DNA of 62,064 nucleotides from Paraburkholderia graminis C4D1M (GTDB lineage Bacteria; Pseudomonadota; Gammaproteobacteria; Burkholderiales; Burkholderiaceae), in assembly GCF_000172415.1 (NCBI RefSeq), contig NZ_ABLD01000028.1, positions 1-62,064 of the forward strand, given 5' to 3'. Below are positions 16,740-26,553 of this stretch, in pieces. Below the pieces are notes generated by a model. It was not told where the DNA came from. It ran no database searches and saw only the letters and a list, made by a program, of their open reading frames with translations. Each line of letters begins with the position of its first letter. The stretch's first letter is position 1. The position numbers and the translations under genes are program-made.

Positions 16740-16973
16740 ATGCAAATTCAGATTCACAAGGAAGTCGATGCGCGCGGGCTGATGTGCCCGCTGCCCATCC
16801 TGCGCGCCAAAAAGGCGCTCGCCGATATGGAAAGCGGCCAGATTCTCAAGGTGCTCGCCACCGACCCCGGTTCGCAGCGCGATTTCGCCGCGTTCGCGAA
16901 GCAGACCGGCAATGAGATCGTCGAGAGTTCGTCGCACGACAAGGTTTTCACGTTTCTGATGAAGCGCCGCTGA
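16740..16973 (+). CDS. tusA: TusA/SirA-family sulfur-carrier protein
   Basis: A 77-residue protein with the family signature ARGLMCPLPILRAKKAL. The cysteine of the CPxP motif carries a persulfide, so the protein probably passes sulfur in tRNA thiolation or another sulfur-transfer pathway. I chose the ATG at 16740 (MQIQIHKEV), which gives the usual length. The frame could extend to 16686 but the added residues are not family-like. A TAGAAT hexamer at 16680-16685 may be its -10 box. A strong terminator follows. Confidence 0.88.
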   Translation: MQIQIHKEVDARGLMCPLPILRAKKALADMESGQILKVLATDPGSQRDFAAFAKQTGNEIVESSSHDKVFTFLMKRR

Positions 16974-17044
16974 CGCAGGCGCTGAAACACGTTCGCTCGA
17001 ACGCGTCCTCTCAAACGCGTCCGCTGAAAACGCGCGCTGCAAAC

Positions 17045-17086
17045 AAAAGGCGCTGTGCCCGCGAAAGCGGAGCACAGCGCCTTTTT
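17045..17086. terminator. Bidirectional intrinsic terminator between tusA and galU
   Basis: AAAAGGCGCTGTGC (17045-17058) pairs perfectly with GCACAGCGCCTTTT (17072-17085), giving a 14-bp stem with T-runs on both strands. It serves the two convergent genes. Confidence 0.9.
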
Positions 17087-17102
17087 CATTCGCACGAAAG
17101 AA

Positions 17103-17984
17103 TCAGCCTTCGAGCACCGGCGAACGCGTCCGCAGATATTCTTCGAAATCCGCGGCCACTTCCGGATGGCGCAGCGCGAATTCCACCGTCGCCTTCAGAT
17201 AGCCGAGCTTGCTGCCGCAGTCGAAACGCGTGCCGTGATACTTGTACGCGAGCACCTGTTCGTCGGCGAGCAGCGACTGGATCGCGTCCGTCAACTGCAG
17301 TTCGCCGCCGGCGCCCGGCTTGATCGAGCGGATGTGATCGAAAATGCGCGGCTTTAGCACGTAACGGCCGACAACGCCGAGATTGGACGGCGCGACGTTC
17401 GGCTCCGGCTTCTCGACGATGCCCGACATCTTGATGATCGAGTCTTCCCATTCCTTGCCGTCGACGATGCCGTACGACTTGGTTTCCTGCGCCGGGATCT
17501 CTTCGACGCCGATCACCGAGCTGTGATAGTGGTCGAACACCTCGATCATTTGCGTCATGACGGGCGGCGTGCCGTACAGCAGGTCGTCCGCGAGAATCAC
17601 GGCGAACGGGTTGTCGCCCACCAGCTTTTCGGCGCACAGCACCGCGTGGCCGAGGCCGAGCGCTTCCGGCTGACGCACGTAGAAACAGTCGACATGGCTC
17701 GGCTTGATGCTGCGCACGAGTTCGAGCAGCTTGTCCTTGCCGCGCGCCTCTAGCTCCGCTTCGATTTCGTACGACTTATCGAAGTGGTCTTCGATCGCAC
17801 GCTTGCTGCGGCCCGTGACGAAGATCATCTCCGTGATGCCGGCCGCCATGGCTTCTTCCACCGCGTACTGGATCAGCGGCTTGTCGACGATAGGCAGCAT
17901 TTCCTTCGGGCTTGCCTTCGTGGCAGGGAGGAACCGGGTGCCAAGACCTGCTACCGGAAATACCGCCTTTGTAACTTTTAGCAT
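17103..17984 (-). CDS. galU: UTP-glucose-1-phosphate uridylyltransferase
   Basis: Makes UDP-glucose from glucose-1-phosphate and UTP for lipopolysaccharide, exopolysaccharide and galactose metabolism. The 293-residue protein has the nucleotide-binding start VFPVAGLGTRFLPATKASPKE, then MLPIVDKPLIQYAVEEA, the metal/substrate segment VILADDLL and the sugar-binding HGTRFDCGSKLGY near the C-terminus. These match bacterial GalU throughout. The ATG at 17984 is preceded by CAGGG. It is separated from valS by 69 bases and could share its transcript. Confidence 0.95.
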   Translation of the reverse strand: MLKVTKAVFPVAGLGTRFLPATKASPKEMLPIVDKPLIQYAVEEAMAAGITEMIFVTGRSKRAIEDHFDKSYEIEAELEARGKDKLLELVRSIKPSHVDCFYVRQPEALGLGHAVLCAEKLVGDNPFAVILADDLLYGTPPVMTQMIEVFDHYHSSVIGVEEIPAQETKSYGIVDGKEWEDSIIKMSGIVEKPEPNVAPSNLGVVGRYVLKPRIFDHIRSIKPGAGGELQLTDAIQSLLADEQVLAYKYHGTRFDCGSKLGYLKATVEFALRHPEVAADFEEYLRTRSPVLEG

Positions 17985-18053
17985 GTGATTTACCCTGAGT
18001 CCTCTGGTTTAATCAGTCCGTGCCCGCCGCGTGGGGCGGGCGTGGAGCGCCGA

Positions 18054-20933
18054 TCAGGCCGGCAAGCGCGCGAGCTGCGCTTTCAACTTGCCGACAGTCG
18101 CTTCGAATTCCGCCAGCCTTTTCTGCTCCTGCTCGACGACTGCGGGCGGCGCCTTGGCGACAAAACTTTCGTTCTGCAGTTTGGCATTGCACTTGACGAT
18201 TTCCGTGCTCAACCGCGCAATCTCTTTCGACAGGCGCTCGCGCTCGACGGCCACATCGATCTCGACCTTCAGCACGAGCTTGTCACTTCCTACGATAGCA
18301 ATTGGCGCGCCATCTGCCTGCGCGTCGAGCGTTGCTTCGTCGGCGATGATCTGCACTTCGGAAAGACGGGCCAATGCCTGGGCGTACGGAGCGAAACTGC
18401 GCAGCCGCTCCGCGTTGCCGGTGACGAGCAACGGCACCTTCACCGCCGGCGACAGATTCATTTCGCCGCGCAGATTCCGGCACGCATCGATCATTGCCTT
18501 CAGGTCGGCGGCCCATTGCTCCGCTTCTTCGTCGATCTTCGACATCTCGGCAACGGGATACGGCTGCACCATGACGGACGCTTCGCCCTCGGCCTTGTCC
18601 GCGGGATAACGCCCGGCCAACGGCGCAACTTTTTGCCACAACGCCTCGGTGATGAACGGAATCACCGGATGCGCGAGGCGCAACACCGTCTCGAGCACGC
18701 GCAGCAGGGTGCGCCGCGTCGCGCGCTGCTGGTTCGGCTGACCCGTCTGGATCTGCACCTTCGCGAGTTCGAGATACCAGTCACAGTATTCGTCCCATAC
18801 GAACTTGTATAGGGCGTTGGCCACATTGTCGAAGCGATAGTCGGCAAAACCCTTGGCGACTTCCGCTTCCACGCGCTGCAAGAGCGACACGATCCAGCGA
18901 TCCGCCGACGAGAAATTCAGATGCCCGTCCGGCCCGCATTCCCCGCATTGTGCGGGCTTGCCGAAGCCGCAGTCGTGGCCTTCGCAGTTCATCAGCACGA
19001 AGCGGGTGGCGTTCCACAGCTTGTTGCAGAAGTTGCGGTAGCCTTCGCAGCGCGCGAGGTCGAAGTTGACGTTGCGCCCGAGCGTGGCCATCGACGCCAT
19101 CGTGAAGCGCAGCGCGTCGGTGCCGAACGCGGGAATGCCGTCGGGGAATTCCTTGCGGGTTTTCTTTTCGATCGACGCCGCCTGCTTCGGATTCATCAGG
19201 CCGGTGGTGCGCTTCGCGACGAGCGCATCGAGCCCGATGCCGTCGACGATATCGATCGGATCGAGCGTATTGCCCTTGCTCTTCGACATTTTCTGGCCTT
19301 CGGCGTCGCGCACGAGGCCGTGCACGTAGACCGTGTCGAACGGCACCTTGCCGGTGAAGTGCGTGGTCATCATGACCATGCGCGCGACCCAGAAGAAGAT
19401 GATGTCGAAGCCCGTGACCAGCACCGACGACGGCAGGAAGTGCTTCAGTTCCTGCGTCTCGTTCGGCCAACCGAGCGACGAAAACGGCACGAGCGCAGAC
19501 GAAAACCATGTATCCAGCACGTCTTCGTCACGCTTGAGCGGGCCGGTATAGCCGGCTTCGGCCGCTTTTTCGCGCGCGCCTTCTTCGGTCTTCGCGACGA
19601 AGATTTCGCCGTTTTCGCCGTACCACGCCGGAATCTGATGACCCCACCAGAGCTGGCGCGAGATGCACCAGTCCTGGATGTTTTCCAGCCACTGGTAATA
19701 CGTGGAGGTCCAGTTTTCCGGCACGAACCTGATCTGGCCGTTGCGCACCACGTCGAGCGCGGTTTCGGCGATCGACTTGCCCGGAGTGAACGTGCCCTCG
19801 GGCGCCGGCTTGCTCATCGCGACGAACCACTGGTCGGTCAGCATCGGCTCGATCACGACGCCGGTGCGGTCGCCGCGCGGCACCATCAGCTTGTGCGGCT
19901 TGACGGATTCAAGCGCGCCGAGCGCTTCAAGATCCGCAACCACCTGCTTGCGCGCGTCGAAACGGTCCAGGCCGCGGTATTTTTCCGGCGCGTTTTCGTT
20001 GATCTTCGCGTCGAGCGTGAGAATTTCGATTTGCGGCAGCTTGTGGCGCAGACCGACCTGATAGTCGTTGAAGTCGTGCGCGGGCGTGACCTTCACGACG
20101 CCGGTGCCGAATTCCCGGTCGACGTAGTCGTCGGCGATGATCGGCACTTCGCGGTTGGACAGCGGCAGCGTCACGGTCTTGCCGATCAGGTGCGCGTAGC
20201 GCTCGTCTTCCGGATGAACCATCACGGCGGTATCGCCGAGCATGGTTTCGGGACGCGTGGTGGCAACCGTGAGATGGCCGGAGCCGTCCGTCAGCGGATA
20301 CTGGATGTGCCACAGATGGCCGTTTTCTTCCTCGCTGACCACTTCGAGATCGGACACGGCCGTGAGCAGCACCGGGTCCCAGTTCACCAGCCGCTTGCCG
20401 CGATAGATGAGGCCCTGTTCATAGAGGCGCACGAACACGTCGCGCACGGCGGTCGACATTTTGTCGTCCATCGTGAAGTATTCGCGCGACCAGTCGATCG
20501 ACGCGCCGAGACGCCGCACCTGGTTCGTGATGGTGGAGCCGGATTCCTGCTTCCATTCCCACACGCGTTCGACGAATTTCTCGCGGCCCAGATCGTGGCG
20601 CGACACGCCTTTCGCGTCCAGTTGCCGTTCGACGACGATTTGCGTGGCGATGCCCGCGTGGTCCGTGCCCGGCACCCACAGCGTGTTTTCGCCGAGCATG
20701 CGGTGATAGCGGGCGAGGCCGTCCATGATGGTCTGATTGAACGCGTGGCCCATGTGCAGGGTGCCCGTGACGTTCGGCGGCGGCAACTGGATCGAGAAGT
20801 CTTTCCGGTTGCCGTCGAAAGCGGGCGCGGCGTACGCGCGCTTTTCCCATTCGGGCCCCCAGTGGGCTTCGACGGTGTGCGGCTCGAAGCTCTTGGCCAG
20901 GGTGGAGGAGGTATCGCTCGGGGTGTCGCTCAT
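18054..20933 (-). CDS. valS: Valyl-tRNA synthetase
   Basis: Charges tRNA-Val. The 959-residue class I enzyme has the HIGH-type motif NVTGTLHMGHAFN near residue 55, the editing (CP1) domain with TTRPETMLGDTAVMVHP, the KMSKSKGNTLDP motif near residue 555, an anticodon-binding domain, and a C-terminal coiled coil (VERERLSKEIARLSTEIVK) that contacts the tRNA. Near residue 660 a short insertion carries four cysteines (NCEGHDC, then QCGEC), absent from the E. coli enzyme as I recall it. The cognate tRNA-Val(GAC) is encoded at 59360 in this window. The ATG at 20933 has only a weak ribosome site. Confidence 0.96.
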   Translation of the reverse strand: MSDTPSDTSSTLAKSFEPHTVEAHWGPEWEKRAYAAPAFDGNRKDFSIQLPPPNVTGTLHMGHAFNQTIMDGLARYHRMLGENTLWVPGTDHAGIATQIVVERQLDAKGVSRHDLGREKFVERVWEWKQESGSTITNQVRRLGASIDWSREYFTMDDKMSTAVRDVFVRLYEQGLIYRGKRLVNWDPVLLTAVSDLEVVSEEENGHLWHIQYPLTDGSGHLTVATTRPETMLGDTAVMVHPEDERYAHLIGKTVTLPLSNREVPIIADDYVDREFGTGVVKVTPAHDFNDYQVGLRHKLPQIEILTLDAKINENAPEKYRGLDRFDARKQVVADLEALGALESVKPHKLMVPRGDRTGVVIEPMLTDQWFVAMSKPAPEGTFTPGKSIAETALDVVRNGQIRFVPENWTSTYYQWLENIQDWCISRQLWWGHQIPAWYGENGEIFVAKTEEGAREKAAEAGYTGPLKRDEDVLDTWFSSALVPFSSLGWPNETQELKHFLPSSVLVTGFDIIFFWVARMVMMTTHFTGKVPFDTVYVHGLVRDAEGQKMSKSKGNTLDPIDIVDGIGLDALVAKRTTGLMNPKQAASIEKKTRKEFPDGIPAFGTDALRFTMASMATLGRNVNFDLARCEGYRNFCNKLWNATRFVLMNCEGHDCGFGKPAQCGECGPDGHLNFSSADRWIVSLLQRVEAEVAKGFADYRFDNVANALYKFVWDEYCDWYLELAKVQIQTGQPNQQRATRRTLLRVLETVLRLAHPVIPFITEALWQKVAPLAGRYPADKAEGEASVMVQPYPVAEMSKIDEEAEQWAADLKAMIDACRNLRGEMNLSPAVKVPLLVTGNAERLRSFAPYAQALARLSEVQIIADEATLDAQADGAPIAIVGSDKLVLKVEIDVAVERERLSKEIARLSTEIVKCNAKLQNESFVAKAPPAVVEQEQKRLAEFEATVGKLKAQLARLPA

Positions 20934-21239
20934 GTGTCGATCGGCTGATGAATGCGGGGAATGTTCGATTATAAGCGGCGCAGCAGGCGCGGGCCTGGTT
21001 TTGGGGTTGGGTTGGTCGGCTTGCGTTGGCCCGGTTCGGATCTCGCCAGCCCGCGCCCGTCATAAGACAGCGCTCCGCCCGCGCCGCTCATGGTGAACCC
21101 GCGTTGTCCACGCGGCGGCGCGTACTTTATGCTTCATTCACGCGCTTCCCGCCGCCGCTGTCCGTTGCTACCCGCTGCCGTGCGCCGCGGCGCGCCCGCG
21201 TCTTTAGGTTTTCTCACCGCACTCGAAGGATCGCCGCCG
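20934..21239. promoter_or_regulatory. Divergent promoter region of valS and prpE
   Basis: This 306-base gap holds a perfect TATAAT on the minus strand (20973-20968), 35 bases before the valS ATG. No good -35 box stands at the right distance. On the plus strand GAAGGA (21226-21231) is the prpE ribosome site. An in-frame open stretch runs back to 21090, but its residues are not family-like. Nothing else is evident. Confidence 0.45.
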
Positions 21240-23132
21240 ATGACCCGCTACCGCGACTTCCACCGCCGTTCGATCGACAATCCCGAGGCATTCTGGCGCG
21301 ACGAGGCGCGGCGCATCCATTGGGAAACGCCGTTCGATACCGTGCTGGACCGCTCGAACCCGCCGTTTGCGCGCTGGTTTGTCGGCGGACGCACGAACCT
21401 GTGCCATAACGCGGTGGACCGGCATCTCGTGGAGCGCGCGCAGCAAAACGCGCTCGTGTATGTGTCGACGGAAACGGGTATCGAGCGCCGCTATACGTAC
21501 GCCGAGCTGTACGCGGAAATCAACCGCATGGCCGCGGTCATGCGCTCGCTCGGCGTGAAGCGCGGCGACGTGGTGCTGCTCTATCTGCCGATGATCCCCG
21601 AGGCGCTGTTCGCGATGCTCGCCTGCGCGCGGCTCGGCGCGATTCACTCGGTCGTGTTCGGCGGCTTCGCGGCGCCGAATCTGGCCGCGCGCATCGACGA
21701 CGCGAAGCCGGTGCTGATCGTGACCGCCGACGCCGGCGCGCGCGGCGGCAGGGTGATCGACTACACGCCGCTCGTCGACGAAGCGCTCGCGCGCGCGAGC
21801 CACAAGACGCCGCGCGTGCTGCTGATCGACCGGCAACTCGCGCCCGAGCGCCTCAACGCGAATTATCTGGTCGACTACGAACCGCTGCGTGAAAAGTTCT
21901 TCGCCGCGCACGTGCCCTGCGAATGGCTCGAATCGAACGAGCCGTCTTATGTGCTGTACACCTCGGGCACGACCGGCAAGCCGAAGGGCGTGCAGCGCGA
22001 CGTGGGCGGCTACGCGGTGGCGCTGGCGGCGTCGATGGAACACATCTTCGAGGGCAAGGCCGGCGACACGATGTTCACCGCGTCGGACGTCGGCTGGGTG
22101 GTGGGCCACAGCTATATCGTCTACGCGCCGTTGCTCGCGGGATTGACGACCGTGATGTACGAAGGCACGCCGATTCGCCCGGACGGCGGCATCTGGTGGC
22201 GCCTCGTCGAGCAGCACAAGATCAACCTCATGTTCACCGCGCCGACCGCGCTGCGCGTGCTGAAGAAGCAGGACCCGGCGCTGCTGAAACAGGCCGATCT
22301 GTCGAGCCTGCGCACGCTGTTTCTGGCCGGCGAGCCGCTCGACGAACCGACCGCCTCGTGGATCGCGGGCGCGCTCGGCAAGCCGGTCATCGACAACTAT
22401 TGGCAAACCGAAACCGGCTGGCCGATGCTCGCGATTCCGCGCGGCGTCGAAGCGCTGCCGACCAAGCTCGGCTCACCGGGCGTGCCGTCGGCCGGCTTCA
22501 GTCTGACCTTGCGCAACGAGCTGACGGGCGAACCGTGCCCGCCCGGCGAGAAAGGCGTGTTGACGCTCGACTATCCGCTGCCGCCGGGCTGCATGTCGAC
22601 CGTATGGGGCGACGACAAGCGCTTTGTCAGCACGTACTGGTCGAGCGTGCCGAACCAGCAGGTGTATTCGACCTTCGACTGGGGCATTCAGGACGAAGAC
22701 GGCTACGTGACGATTCTCGGCCGCACGGACGATGTGATCAACGTCGCGGGCCACCGGCTCGGTACGCGCGAAATCGAGGAAGCGCTGTCGAGCCATGCGG
22801 CCGTCGCGGAAGTCGCCGTGGTCGGCGTGACGGACGCCGTGAAGGGGCAGGCGGCGATGGCCTTCGTGGTGTTGCGCGACGCGCAGGCTTACGCCGACGC
22901 CGGCACGCGCACGAAGCTGGAAGCCGAACTGACGACGACGGTGGACCGGCAGCTCGGCGCGATCGCAAGGCCGTCGCGCGTGGTGATCGTCTCGATGCTG
23001 CCGAAGACGCGCTCGGGCAAGCTGCTGCGCCGGGCTATCGCGGCGCTCGCGGAGGGACGCGAGCCGGGCGAGCTGCCGACCATCGAAGATCCGGCGGCGC
23101 TGCAACAGGTGCGTGAGGGGTTGAAAGGCTAG
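21240..23132 (+). CDS. prpE: Propionate-CoA ligase (acyl-CoA synthetase)
   Basis: Activates propionate, and probably other short acids, to the CoA thioester through an acyl-adenylate. The 630-residue AMP-forming ligase has the acetyl-CoA-synthetase N-terminal segment (MTRYRDFHRRSIDNPEAFW), the ATP loop YTSGTTGKPKGV near residue 240, DNYWQTETGWP, the hinge motif GRTDDVINVAGHRLGTREIE and the C-terminal TRSGKLLRR with the catalytic lysine that deacetylase systems regulate. Length and the GVEALPTK region suit PrpE better than Acs. There is no prp operon next to it. The ATG at 21240 follows GAAGGA. Confidence 0.9.
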   Translation: MTRYRDFHRRSIDNPEAFWRDEARRIHWETPFDTVLDRSNPPFARWFVGGRTNLCHNAVDRHLVERAQQNALVYVSTETGIERRYTYAELYAEINRMAAVMRSLGVKRGDVVLLYLPMIPEALFAMLACARLGAIHSVVFGGFAAPNLAARIDDAKPVLIVTADAGARGGRVIDYTPLVDEALARASHKTPRVLLIDRQLAPERLNANYLVDYEPLREKFFAAHVPCEWLESNEPSYVLYTSGTTGKPKGVQRDVGGYAVALAASMEHIFEGKAGDTMFTASDVGWVVGHSYIVYAPLLAGLTTVMYEGTPIRPDGGIWWRLVEQHKINLMFTAPTALRVLKKQDPALLKQADLSSLRTLFLAGEPLDEPTASWIAGALGKPVIDNYWQTETGWPMLAIPRGVEALPTKLGSPGVPSAGFSLTLRNELTGEPCPPGEKGVLTLDYPLPPGCMSTVWGDDKRFVSTYWSSVPNQQVYSTFDWGIQDEDGYVTILGRTDDVINVAGHRLGTREIEEALSSHAAVAEVAVVGVTDAVKGQAAMAFVVLRDAQAYADAGTRTKLEAELTTTVDRQLGAIARPSRVVIVSMLPKTRSGKLLRRAIAALAEGREPGELPTIEDPAALQQVREGLKG

Positions 23133-23164
23133 GAGTTTGTGGCCGAGCGGGTGCGGTTGCCGAC

Positions 23165-24016
23165 TCAGCGCTCGCCGCGCGCCTTCAGAAAGCGCGTCAG
23201 GATCGCATTCGAATACGTCCCGGCGATCTCCGTGAGAAACGACACGAACGATGCCGGCGCGTGGTCGTCGGCGGTATCGGAGATGGTCCGCACGACCGCG
23301 CACGGCACGCCGTACTCGTGACAGACCTGCGCGATCGCCGCGCCTTCCATCTCGACGGCGAGCGCGTCGGGCAACGCGTCGCGCAACGCGCGCACGCCTG
23401 CCGCGCTGGCGACGAACTGATCGCCGCTGATAATCAGCCCTCGATGCACGCGCGCCTCGCGCGTGCCGAAACGCGCGGCCGACGCCGCGCCTTCGTCCGC
23501 AATGAAACGCTCGCAGGCTTGCGCGAGTTGCGCGGCGAGCGCCGCGTCCGCTGCGAAGCGCGACATGCCGAGGAGCGGCACCTCGAAGCGCGGAAAGAGC
23601 GGCGACGCATCGAGATCGTGCTGCAACAGCGCATTCGCCACGACGATGTCGCCGACCCGCACCTGTTCGCCGACACCGCCGGCGACGCCGGTGAAGACGA
23701 CGGCCTCGACATCGAATGCATGAATCAGCGCGCTGACCGTGGCCGCCGCCGCGACTTTGCCGACGCGCGCCAACGTCACGACGCACGGCACGCCGTGGAC
23801 GGTGCCGACGTGATAATCGCGCCGGCCGTGGATCACAGTACGCACGCCGGATTCCGCGCGCATCGCCTCGATCAGGTCGCCGAGTTCCTGCGGCAAGGCC
23901 GCGAGCACGCCGAGCGGGCGTTGCGTAACGTGCGTAACCTGTGCATTAGCTACTTGCGGATCGTCCAGCGGACCGCCAGCCTGCGCCGTGCGCTCGCCGC
24001 CGTCGACGCCGCTCAC
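23165..24016 (-). CDS. mtnN: 5'-methylthioadenosine/S-adenosylhomocysteine nucleosidase
   Basis: Hydrolyses MTA and SAH to adenine plus a thio-ribose, recycling by-products of SAM and polyamine metabolism. The 283-residue frame has the family start LGVLAALPQELGDLIEAM with an acidic catalytic residue, GVAGGVGEQVRVGDIVVA for ribose binding, VEMEGAAIAQVC, and the catalytic aspartate in RTISDTADDHAP. It is about 30-50 residues longer than E. coli MtnN at the N-terminus. The GTG at 24016 overlaps the uvrD stop (GTGA), which suggests coupling, but a later start nearer LGVLAAL is possible. Convergent with prpE. Confidence 0.85.
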   Translation of the reverse strand: MSGVDGGERTAQAGGPLDDPQVANAQVTHVTQRPLGVLAALPQELGDLIEAMRAESGVRTVIHGRRDYHVGTVHGVPCVVTLARVGKVAAAATVSALIHAFDVEAVVFTGVAGGVGEQVRVGDIVVANALLQHDLDASPLFPRFEVPLLGMSRFAADAALAAQLAQACERFIADEGAASAARFGTREARVHRGLIISGDQFVASAAGVRALRDALPDALAVEMEGAAIAQVCHEYGVPCAVVRTISDTADDHAPASFVSFLTEIAGTYSNAILTRFLKARGER

Positions 24017-26376
24017 TCAACCGCCTGCAATTTGGCGACCGCCAGCGCGAGCCATTTCTCGCCGTGGCGCTTGAACTTGACCTGCGCCTTCGCGTCGGTG
24101 CCGCCGCCTTCGAGCGCGGTGATCGTGCCTTCGCCGAACTTCGTGTGGAACACCTGCTGGCCGACGCGAAAACCGGCTTCCGCCGCGCGCTGCTCATTGG
24201 CGAAAGCGGGCAAGGGCGCTGCCGCCGTCGATGCGCCGCCGCCATAGCCCTGCTGACGGTCGGGCCGCGCGAACCAGTCGCGCCCATAGCCCGCGTTGTC
24301 GGAGCGGCCGCCCCAGCGCGCGCCCGCCTCGACCTTCGGCGTGAGCCACTTGAGCGTTTCCTGCGGCAGTTCGTCGAAGAAACGCGAGCGGATGTTGTAG
24401 CGCGTCTGGCCGTGCAGCATCCGGCTTTGCGCAAACGACAGATACAGGCGCTCTTTCGCCCGCGTGATCGCGACGTACATCAGGCGGCGCTCTTCTTCGA
24501 GACCGTCCGACTCCATCGCGCTGTTCTCGTGCGGGAACAGCCCCTCTTCGAGTCCCGTGATGAACACGGCGGTAAATTCCAGACCCTTCGCCGCGTGCAC
24601 TGTCATCAGTTGCACGGCTTCCTGGCCGGCCTGCGCCTGGTTGTCGCCGGCTTCGAGTGACGCGTGTGAGAGGAAGCCCGCGAGCGGCGTCATCGTGTCG
24701 GGGTTTTGCGCGGGGTCGGCAATGCCGGGCGCGTCGAGCACGACGACGTTGGGGTCGTCGGTGGCGACGGCCAGTTCCGGCGCGGCCGTCGCGCCTGGGC
24801 GCAGCGGAATGGAGCGCGCCGGCGTGTTCATGCCGTAGCCCTCTTCGCTGACGAACGCCGCGGCGGCGTTGACCAGTTCCTGCAAGTTCTCCAGCCGATC
24901 CTGGCCTTCGCGCTCGTTCTGGTAAAAGTCGGCGAGGCCGCTTGCGCGCACCACGTATTCGACGGTGTCCGGCAAGCTCATCTGCTGCGTTTCCGCGCGC
25001 ATCTTGCCGATCAGGTTCGCGAATGCCGCGAGGCTCGAGCCCGCCTTGCCGGCGACATACGGAATCGCCGCGGCCATCGAGCAGTTGTAGAGCCGCGCCG
25101 CGTCCGCGAGTTGTTCGATCGAGCGGGCGCCAATGCCGCGCGTCGGAAAATTGACGACGCGCGCGAACGCGGTGTCGTCGTTCGGATTGTCGATCAGGCG
25201 CAGATAGGCGAGCGCGTGCTTGACTTCCTGACGCTCGAAAAAGCGCAAACCGCCATACACGCGATACGCGATGCCCGCGTTCACCAGCGTGTGCTCGATC
25301 GTGCGCGACTGCGCGTTGCTGCGATAAAGCACGGCGACTTCGCTGCGCGACGTGCCCGTGTTGATGAGCGCCTTGATTTCCTCGACGATCCAGCCGGCTT
25401 CCTGAGTATCCGTCGCGGCCTCGTAGACGCGCACCGGCTCGCCGTGACCGGCGTCGGTGCGCAGATTCTTGCCGAGGCGCCGCGAATTATTCGCGATCAA
25501 CTGGTTGGCCGCGTCGAGAATATGGCCGTGCGAGCGGTAATTCTGTTCGAGCTTGATCAGATGCCGGACGTTGAACTCGTGTTCGAAGTCGCGCATGTTG
25601 CCGACGTTCGCGCCGCGGAAAGCGTAGATCGACTGGTCGTCGTCGCCGACCGCGAAGATCGAATTCGTCTGGCCCGCGAGCAGCTTCAGCCACGCGTATT
25701 GCAGCTTGTTGGTGTCCTGAAACTCGTCGACGAGAATGTGTCTGAAGCGCGCCTGATAGTGCGCGCGCAGCGGCGCGTTGTGCGCCAGCAGTTCGTAGCA
25801 GCGCAGCAGTAGCTCCGGAAAATCGACGACGCCTTCGCGCTGGCACTGCTGGTCGTAGGCTTCGTAGAGCTCGACGAATTTGCGGTTGAAGTTGTCGGTG
25901 GCGTCGACGTCTTTCGGGCGCAGCCCTTGTTCCTTCGCGTTGTTGATGAAGTACTGGAGATTCTTCGCCGGGTACTTTTCATCGTCGATGTTGAGGCCCT
26001 TCATCAGGCGCTTGATCGCGGACAGTTGGTCCGCGGTATCGAGAATCTGGAACGTGGCCGGCAGCGCGGCGTCGCGATGATGCGCGCGCAGCATGCGGTT
26101 GCACAGGCCGTGAAAGGTGCCGATCCACATGCCGCGCGTGTCGATGGGTAACAGCGCCGACAGACGCGACATCATTTCGCGCGCGGCCTTGTTCGTGAAC
26201 GTCACGGCAAGGATGGTCGCCGGCGACGCGAGGCCGTGCTGGATGAGCCACGCAATGCGCGTGATGAGCACGCGCGTTTTGCCGCTGCCTGCGCCGGCGA
26301 GAATCAGCGCGGGCTCGTTCGGGAGCGTGACGGCGGCGTGTTGTTCGGGGTTGAGATTGGCTAGCAGATCGGGCAT
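24013..26376 (-). CDS. uvrD: DNA helicase II, UvrD/PcrA type
   Basis: A 787-residue superfamily 1 3'-5' helicase for nucleotide excision and mismatch repair. Motifs in order are LNPEQHAAV (Q motif), Walker A LAGAGSGKTRVL at residues 26-37, LAVTFTNKAAREM, the Walker B region HILVDEFQDTNKLQY, VGDDDQSIYAFRGA, LEQNYRS, LMTVHAAKGLEF and YVAITRAKERLYL. The C-terminal tail has a KVEAGARWGGRSD segment and a Tudor-like end (GQQVFHTKFGEGTI). There is no obvious Shine-Dalgarno before the ATG. It is followed directly by mtnN with a four-base overlap. Confidence 0.96.
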   Translation of the reverse strand: MPDLLANLNPEQHAAVTLPNEPALILAGAGSGKTRVLITRIAWLIQHGLASPATILAVTFTNKAAREMMSRLSALLPIDTRGMWIGTFHGLCNRMLRAHHRDAALPATFQILDTADQLSAIKRLMKGLNIDDEKYPAKNLQYFINNAKEQGLRPKDVDATDNFNRKFVELYEAYDQQCQREGVVDFPELLLRCYELLAHNAPLRAHYQARFRHILVDEFQDTNKLQYAWLKLLAGQTNSIFAVGDDDQSIYAFRGANVGNMRDFEHEFNVRHLIKLEQNYRSHGHILDAANQLIANNSRRLGKNLRTDAGHGEPVRVYEAATDTQEAGWIVEEIKALINTGTSRSEVAVLYRSNAQSRTIEHTLVNAGIAYRVYGGLRFFERQEVKHALAYLRLIDNPNDDTAFARVVNFPTRGIGARSIEQLADAARLYNCSMAAAIPYVAGKAGSSLAAFANLIGKMRAETQQMSLPDTVEYVVRASGLADFYQNEREGQDRLENLQELVNAAAAFVSEEGYGMNTPARSIPLRPGATAAPELAVATDDPNVVVLDAPGIADPAQNPDTMTPLAGFLSHASLEAGDNQAQAGQEAVQLMTVHAAKGLEFTAVFITGLEEGLFPHENSAMESDGLEEERRLMYVAITRAKERLYLSFAQSRMLHGQTRYNIRSRFFDELPQETLKWLTPKVEAGARWGGRSDNAGYGRDWFARPDRQQGYGGGASTAAAPLPAFANEQRAAEAGFRVGQQVFHTKFGEGTITALEGGGTDAKAQVKFKRHGEKWLALAVAKLQAVE

Positions 26377-26553
26377 TTTTTCGGAGGGACGGCGGGGTGT
26401 TCGTCATTATATGCCCCGACGCTCGCTTGCTTTTTTTGCCTCGTGAGCACCGTTTGGCGCGTTGGGTTTTACGTTGCCGGAGCCGACGCGCGGCCAGCAT
26501 GCTTCCCGGTCGACAACGGGCAAGCGCCTCGTCCGGCCCGCCGCGGCAAAAAA

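Noticed and set aside
18921..20948. 675-residue plus-strand open frame opposite valS
   Set aside because: Antisense shadow of valS with Arg/His/Val-rich low-information sequence.
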